Source: Verrucomicrobiota bacterium
Lineage (GTDB): Bacteria; Verrucomicrobiota; Verrucomicrobiia; Chthoniobacterales; Terrimicrobiaceae
Direction of reading: 5' to 3'
NCBI GenBank assembly: GCA_026398275.1
Contig: JAPLTF010000015.1
Coordinates: 1-64,000, forward strand
DNA: 64,000 bases
Shown here: positions 59,723 to 64,000 of the stretch, one piece after another
Numbering within the stretch: the first letter of the stretch is position 1
How the letters are laid out: the number at the start of each line of letters is the position of its first letter
Notes under the pieces: generated by a model
The model's input: the letters and a program-made list of their open reading frames with translations, nothing else
Databases searched by the model: none
Told to the model about the DNA's origin: nothing
Program-made: the position numbers and the translations under genes

Positions 59723-59795
59723 CTCAGAACCTGTGAAATAATTAGGAAAAGCCTCAGCAACGCGGCTTTTTCCTAATTATTTCACAGGTTCTCAG
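59723..59795. repeat. Long AT-rich palindrome between convergent genes
   Basis: AGAACCTGTGAAATAATTAG and its inverse form arms of about 25-29 bp (59726-59750 against 59767-59792) around GCC-TCAGCAACGC-GGC. One base bulge is the only flaw within the core arms. It lies in the 123-base gap between purL and the HdeD gene and includes the latter's stop. It could terminate both transcripts. The right arm also occurs alone at 54189-54211, so it may instead be a miniature mobile element. Confidence 0.8.
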
Positions 59796-60334
59796 TTCTC
59801 GCGGGCCTTCGCCGACAGACCCATCATCAGCATCGCGGATCCGCTGAAGAGGGATTGGATGCCGTAGAGAAGGCCGACGATCCACGCGGCATCGAGCGGC
59901 CACCTCCCGTAGATCATCCCGCCGAGGATCAGCGCGACAATTCCGTTGAGCAGAAGCCAGATCCATGCCGGGTTTGCGCGCATCTGGAACGAGGTCACGA
60001 TGCACACGATGCCCTCAAGCAAAAACACCACCGCCACGATCAGCGTCAGGGCCGCCACCCCTGCGATCGGAAAAAACAGGAGCGCCGATCCCGCGGCGAT
60101 CCGGATGACCGCGGAGAGCGAGGAGAGGAGGCGGTGCGGGCGGCTCTTTCCGAACAGCGCCTGAAAGATCGCAGCCAGGCCGGTGACCAGACACAGGGCG
60201 CCGAGCAGCTGCGTGAGGACGATCGAGAAAAGATTCGGAGCGGCGATGGCGAAGGCGCCGACCAGGAGGGAAAGGATGCCGCCGAAGAGGAACGAGCCCC
60301 GGCTCCGCGAGGCGCTGTCTTGTGCTGCCAGCAT
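59792..60334 (-). CDS. HdeD/DUF308 family membrane protein
   Basis: A 180-residue protein with six hydrophobic helices (for example GGILSLLVGAFAIAAPNLF and AAGSALLFFPIAGVAALTLIVAVVFLLEGIVCIV). This is the HdeD pattern of paired DUF308 repeats. HdeD in enterobacteria is linked to acid resistance at the inner membrane. The role here is inferred only from family. The stop codon overlaps the palindrome at 59726-59792. It follows the dodecin gene by three bases, so both share a transcript. Confidence 0.82.
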   Translation of the reverse strand: MLAAQDSASRSRGSFLFGGILSLLVGAFAIAAPNLFSIVLTQLLGALCLVTGLAAIFQALFGKSRPHRLLSSLSAVIRIAAGSALLFFPIAGVAALTLIVAVVFLLEGIVCIVTSFQMRANPAWIWLLLNGIVALILGGMIYGRWPLDAAWIVGLLYGIQSLFSGSAMLMMGLSAKAREN

Positions 60335-60337
60335 GGG

Positions 60338-60547
60338 TCAGTCCTCGAGAGTGAAGCCGACCTTGATCGTCACCTGCCAGTGGGCGATGCGGTCGTTGTC
60401 GATTTGCCCGCGCGTCTCGACCACCTCGAACCAGCGGAGATTCCGGAGCGACTGCGACGCCTTCGCCACCGCGTTCTGGACCGCTTCCTCAATGCTGTTC
60501 GGGGAGGAGCCGACGAGTTCAATTTTTTTGTAGATGTGATTGCTCAT
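60338..60547 (-). CDS. Dodecin-family protein
   Basis: A 69-residue protein, the usual dodecin size. [38 protein letters not shown] and [10 protein letters not shown] match the family, including the tryptophan that stacks on flavin. Dodecins form 12-mers that store flavin or bind CoA. It is the first gene of a two-gene unit with the HdeD-like protein. Confidence 0.92.
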   Translation of the reverse strand: MSNHIYKKIELVGSSPNSIEEAVQNAVAKASQSLRNLRWFEVVETRGQIDNDRIAHWQVTIKVGFTLED

Positions 60548-60660
60548 CGCGCGGAGCCTAACAAATTGTCACGTGCGTCGGAAGGGAAATCGCGGGCGGA
60601 CGGAGATGTTGCAAAATTCCGCTTGTTTTCCCCTCACCTCCACGCGGATGTTAGAGCGAG

Positions 60661-61701
60661 ATGACGCCTACCCAGAATGCAGCAGGATACGTGATGCCCG
60701 CGGAATGGGAGCCCCATGAAGCCACATGGATTTCGTGGCCCCAGCCCGGATGCAACAGCTTTCCCGGTTCCTACGACCGCGTCGTCCCGACGTTCGTGCA
60801 GATGGCCGCCGCGCTCGCGGAATCGGAAACCGTGAGAATAAACGTCGCGGATTCCGGGCAGGAAAAGTCCGTCCGCCATCTCCTGCGCGGGGTTCCCGCG
60901 GAGCGCGTGGAATATTTTCACATCCCGACCAACGAGCCCTGGTGCCGGGATCACGGCCCGGTTTTTGTGCGGCGCAAAGCCTCCCCCCGGCTGGCGGTCC
61001 TCGACTTCGAATTCAACGCGTGGGGATGGAAGCTCTCGCCGTTTGAAGACGACGATGAGGTCCCGCAAAAGATCGCCGGGCAGCTCGGCCTGCCGGTGCT
61101 CGACCACAGCGGGTTCGTCCTCGAAGGCGGCTCGATCGATGTCAACGGGGCCGGCACCGTGCTCACCACCGAGAGCTGCCTGCTGAACCCCAACCGCAAC
61201 CCGAAACTTACCCGGCAGCAGATCGAAAAAAAGCTCCATGAGGTGCTCGGGGTCCGCCAGGTCCTGTGGCTCGGCGACGGGATCGAGGGGGATGATACCG
61301 ACGGCCACGTCGATGATATCGCCCGCTTCGTCTCCAAGGCCGTGGTCGTTGCCGCGACCGAGGACGATGAGCGCGATCCCAACCACGAGCCTCTGCGCAT
61401 GAATCTCGACCGCCTTCACCAGATGCGCCTGCCGGATGGCGAGCCGCTCCACGTGCTCGCCCTGCCGATGCCCGGCCGGATCGTGCGCGAGGGGATGCGC
61501 CTCCCCGCGAGCTACGCGAATTTTTATATCGCGAACGAAATTGTCCTGCTCCCGGTCTATGGCGAACGGAACGACGCCTGGGCGGAATCCATCCTCCGCG
61601 AGGCCTTCCCGAAACGCAAAATTGTGGGCATCGACTGCCGGGAGCTGATCTGGGGGCTCGGCGCCTTCCACTGCCTCACGCAGCAGCAACCCGCAGTCTG
61701 A
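60661..61701 (+). CDS. aguA: Agmatine deiminase
   Basis: A 346-residue enzyme that hydrolyses agmatine to N-carbamoylputrescine. MPAEWEPHEATWISWPQ opens the chain. PTNEPWCRDHGPVFV, FVLEGGSIDVNG, DGIEGDDTDGHVDDIARFV and the catalytic cysteine in LGAFHCLTQQ are all present. A peptidyl-arginine deiminase relative is the alternative, but the full set favours AguA. N-carbamoylputrescine amidase is not nearby. The Nudix gene starts five bases after its stop. Confidence 0.9.
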   Translation: MTPTQNAAGYVMPAEWEPHEATWISWPQPGCNSFPGSYDRVVPTFVQMAAALAESETVRINVADSGQEKSVRHLLRGVPAERVEYFHIPTNEPWCRDHGPVFVRRKASPRLAVLDFEFNAWGWKLSPFEDDDEVPQKIAGQLGLPVLDHSGFVLEGGSIDVNGAGTVLTTESCLLNPNRNPKLTRQQIEKKLHEVLGVRQVLWLGDGIEGDDTDGHVDDIARFVSKAVVVAATEDDERDPNHEPLRMNLDRLHQMRLPDGEPLHVLALPMPGRIVREGMRLPASYANFYIANEIVLLPVYGERNDAWAESILREAFPKRKIVGIDCRELIWGLGAFHCLTQQQPAV

Positions 61702-61706
61702 TTTCC

Positions 61707-62144
61707 ATGAAATTCCGCCGCAATGTCGCGCTCATCCTCACCCGTCCGGGCGGGGAGATCCTTGTCTGCGAGCGGAGCGATTTCAAGGGCTCCTGGCAGT
61801 TTCCTCAAGGCGGGGCCAGGAGCGAGGAGTCGGACGCGGAAGCCCTCCGGCGGGAGGTGATGGAGGAGGTCTCGCTGCCGCCGGAATCCTACCGCGTCGT
61901 TCTCCACCACGGCCCCTACCGCTATGTCTTCCGCTCCGGCTGCCGCAAGGAGGGCTGCGACGGGCAGGAGCAAATCTATTTTCAGGCCGAGTGGCTCGGC
62001 GGCGAGATCGTGGTGGACAAAAAGGAATTCCGGAACTTCCAGTGGATCAGGCCGGAGACCTTCCGGATCGATTGGGTTCCCCCGATCAAGCGCGATGTTT
62101 ACCGCAGGGTTTTCCGGGATTTTTTCCAAATTGAGCTGTCCTGA
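61707..62144 (+). CDS. Nudix hydrolase, RppH-like
   Basis: A 145-residue protein. MKFRRNVALILTRPGGEILVCERSD and WQFPQGG lead to the Nudix box, G-x5-E-x7-REVMEEVSL with all key acids. The chain ends in WVPPIKRDVYRRVFRDF. It probably removes pyrophosphate from RNA 5' ends or hydrolyses dinucleoside polyphosphates. A small insertion (SGCRKEGCDGQEQIY, two cysteines) is unusual. It is likely co-transcribed with agmatine deiminase. Confidence 0.85.
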   Translation: MKFRRNVALILTRPGGEILVCERSDFKGSWQFPQGGARSEESDAEALRREVMEEVSLPPESYRVVLHHGPYRYVFRSGCRKEGCDGQEQIYFQAEWLGGEIVVDKKEFRNFQWIRPETFRIDWVPPIKRDVYRRVFRDFFQIELS

Positions 62145-62154
62145 GTTTCGCAGG

Positions 62155-62301
62155 ATGTGCGGAATGTTATTGACTCCGCGCCGAAAACTTGGGATTCCCC
62201 CGCCGCTGCTTATGCTTACATTTTCCGCTTTTACGGTGCTCTCGGCCACGCTCCTCGGATGCGTCTGGTGGGTGAGCCGCGATGACCAGGGGGTTTCCTG
62301 A
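62155..62301 (+). CDS. Possible small membrane protein
   Basis: A 48-residue frame. A basic N-terminus (TPRRKLG) precedes one hydrophobic helix (LLMLTFSAFTVLSATLLGCVWWV), then SRDDQGVS. The ATG at 62155 is one choice; 62164 and 62212 are in frame. It lies 10 bases after the Nudix gene. Small single-helix proteins of this kind are common, but there is no homology that I recognise and chance cannot be excluded. Confidence 0.35.
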   Translation: MCGMLLTPRRKLGIPPPLLMLTFSAFTVLSATLLGCVWWVSRDDQGVS

Positions 62302-62324
62302 CCGCTTCATCGCGTCTTTTTTGT

Positions 62325-62843
62325 ATGATTTCCTGGATTTGTTTTGAGTGGAAGACAAGCGGTCTTCCGAAAGACGGGGTGTCGTTTGAGCCCTTCGTCA
62401 TCCGTGCCGCGGAAAAGTCCGAGCAGGAGAGCGTGGCAAAGTCCATCAAGAGCGCGTTCTCGATGGACTCGGTCTGGGGCGATGTCAGCCGCCCGCTCGC
62501 CGAAAAGATCGCGGCGGGCATCGAGGCGGCCTTCCTGCTTCCGGAGCCGTCCTGCGTGGTCCTTGCGCACGGTTCCCGCGTGATCGGCGCCTCGGTGCTG
62601 GATGGCAGCCCGGACGCCACGAACCACCTCTCCAGCGGGCCCTGCATCCTGCACGAATACCGGAACCGCGGGCTCGCCAGCGGCCTGCTGGCGGCGTCCC
62701 TTGCGTTCCTTCAGAAGAAAGAAATTGCCGTCGCGCGGGGACTGACCCGCGCCAATTCGATCACTGCGCGCTTCATCTACCCGAAGTTCGGCGGGGTTTC
62801 GCATCCGATCGAGGGCGATCCCCTGAAGCCGAAGGCGGACTGA
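62325..62843 (+). CDS. GNAT-family N-acetyltransferase
   Basis: A 172-residue protein. The acetyl-CoA-binding segment is [22 protein letters not shown], with R-G-L-A in place of the common RGxGxG. A preceding beta strand ([17 protein letters not shown]) fits the fold. It closes with [17 protein letters not shown]. The substrate is not evident. Confidence 0.7.
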   Translation: MISWICFEWKTSGLPKDGVSFEPFVIRAAEKSEQESVAKSIKSAFSMDSVWGDVSRPLAEKIAAGIEAAFLLPEPSCVVLAHGSRVIGASVLDGSPDATNHLSSGPCILHEYRNRGLASGLLAASLAFLQKKEIAVARGLTRANSITARFIYPKFGGVSHPIEGDPLKPKAD

Positions 62844-62898
62844 TTCTGTATTTTCCGCTTTTATTGGCGGGACAACTTTGCGAGGTTTCCTGGCTGGG

Positions 62899-64000
62899 AT
62901 GCAGGGAATTTTCGATCAATACGATAAGGGGCCTTTTTTCGACGAGATGTTCGGCGAGGGCGGAAAGATCCGTCCGCATTACGAGCAGCTTTTCCAGCGG
63001 TTCGGGGAGCTGGAGCCTGCGGAGTTCGACCGCAAGCGCGTCCTGGCCGAAAAATCCTACCTGAACCAGGGGATCACGTTCACGGTTTACAGCGGCGACG
63101 AGGGCACCGAGCGGATCATGCCGTTCGACCTGATCCCGCGGATCATCCCCGCGGACGAGTGGGCGTTCATCGAGAAGGGCCTCACCCAGCGGCTGCAGGC
63201 GCTGAACCTCTTTCTTCGCGACGTCTATCACGAGCAAAAGATCATCAAGGACGGAGTCATCCCGGCGGAGATCGTCCGCAGCGCGAAGCACTTCCGTCCC
63301 GAGTTGGTCGGCTTCGACGTTCCGCATGACATCTACATCCACGTCTGCGGGACCGATCTCATCCGGGGTGCGGATGGCCGGTATCTCGTTCTCGAGGACA
63401 ACGGCCGGTGCCCGTCGGGGGTTTCTTATCTGCTGGAGAACCGCCAGGCGATGAAGCGCGTCTTTCCGCGGCTGTTCAACCGTTATGCGGTGCGCCCGGT
63501 CGGGAGGTATCCGCAGGAGCTGCTGGCCTCGCTGCGCTATGTTGCTCCCCACGGCAACCCGGATCCCACGGTGGTCGTGCTGAGCCCGGGGGTTTACAAC
63601 TCCGCCTACTTCGAGCATTCGTTCCTGGCCCGGGCGATGGGCATCGAAATTGTGATCGGCCACGATCTGGTCGTCGAGAAATCCCGCGTCTTCATGAAGA
63701 CGACCAAGGGGCTCAAGCAGGTGGATGTGATCTACCGCCGGATCGACGACGATTTCCTCGATCCCACCGTCTTCCGCAAGGACTCCCTGCTCGGGGTGCC
63801 AGGCATCGTCGAAGCCTACCGGGCCGGCAACGTGACGCTCGCCAACGCGCTTGGCACAGGGGTCGCCGACGACAAGGTCGTCTATTATTATGTCCCGGCG
63901 ATGATCAAATATTACCTCGGCGAGGAGGCGGTCCTGCCGAATGTCGAAACGTATCTCTCGGCCGTGGACAGCGACCGGAAATTCCTCCTCGAGCACCTGC
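62899..64000 (+). CDS. Circularly permuted ATP-grasp protein (partial, runs off window)
   Basis: At least 367 residues, with the 3' end outside the window. It starts [21 protein letters not shown]. Family blocks include [77 protein letters not shown] and [15 protein letters not shown]. Together these define the CP_ATPgrasp_2 (DUF404/407) group. Relatives are often followed by an alpha-E protein (DUF403) and a transglutaminase-like protein, and are thought to form peptide bonds or act on polyglutamate-like chains. Those partners would lie beyond 64000. Confidence 0.88.
   Translation, partial: MQGIFDQYDKGPFFDEMFGEGGKIRPHYEQLFQRFGELEPAEFDRKRVLAEKSYLNQGITFTVYSGDEGTERIMPFDLIPRIIPADEWAFIEKGLTQRLQALNLFLRDVYHEQKIIKDGVIPAEIVRSAKHFRPELVGFDVPHDIYIHVCGTDLIRGADGRYLVLEDNGRCPSGVSYLLENRQAMKRVFPRLFNRYAVRPVGRYPQELLASLRYVAPHGNPDPTVVVLSPGVYNSAYFEHSFLARAMGIEIVIGHDLVVEKSRVFMKTTKGLKQVDVIYRRIDDDFLDPTVFRKDSLLGVPGIVEAYRAGNVTLANALGTGVADDKVVYYYVPAMIKYYLGEEAVLPNVETYLSAVDSDRKFLLEHL

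Noticed and set aside
1-64000. tRNA or rRNA genes
   Set aside because: I looked for GGTTCGAATCC-like T-arms and rRNA core sequences; isolated GGTTCGA words (for example near 1670 and 49701) had no cloverleaf around them.

Overview
The window comes from a GC-rich, double-membrane bacterium, most likely a member of the Verrucomicrobiota (PVC group). Three signs support this: a Tat-type DUF1501 protein beside a DUF1549/DUF1553 protein and a giant-domain PPC protein; several pseudopilin-like exported proteins; and many lipoproteins and very large secreted proteins. Short palindromic repeats are scattered through intergenic DNA and gene ends. No 16S or tRNA gene is present to confirm the phylum.

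Layout. 1-4.9 kb holds a DUF4143 ATPase, then an envelope set (pseudopilin, HYDIN-like anchored protein, exported protein). 5-10.5 kb is the PPC / DUF1501 / DUF1549-DUF1553 gene set. 10.6-21.3 kb is mostly housekeeping: a RidA-like protein, phosphate acetyltransferase with a separate BioD-like partner, dihydropteroate synthase, a MauE/DoxX protein, a polar amino-acid ABC transporter without a binding protein, a metallophosphoesterase, histidinol-phosphate aminotransferase and MnmE.

21.3-44.0 kb is a starch/alpha-glucan island. All catabolic genes are on the minus strand: two secreted GH13 enzymes, a secreted GH57 enzyme with an FN3 domain, a small exported protein, a third GH13 enzyme, and a 2782-residue protein that joins an N-terminal GH13 amylase to a C-terminal GH57-like domain through calcium-binding repeats and a DOMON-like module. 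A divergent LacI-type regulator and a pseudopilin follow. A shared near-palindrome (core GTTCAACTGTT) sits at the regulator/giant-enzyme promoter, at the 5' end of the GH57 gene and upstream of the pseudopilin, which suggests a local regulon.

44.1-64 kb is housekeeping again: serine hydrolase/TPR pair, a response regulator-GGDEF-EAL protein, MurI and a cell-wall amidase, ValRS, an MBL-fold hydrolase, a decayed response regulator, a lipoprotein, Lnt, PurS-PurQ-PurL, HdeD-like and dodecin proteins, agmatine deiminase, an RppH-like Nudix hydrolase, a GNAT and the start of a circularly permuted ATP-grasp gene.

The most unusual signal is the repeats. One family has a fixed design: hairpins with 7-bp stems and YCC/GGR loops in inverted order, flanked by GGGAGC. 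Its stems differ from copy to copy with compensating changes. One copy lies in frame inside valS, and others supply or disturb the 5' ends of neighbouring genes.
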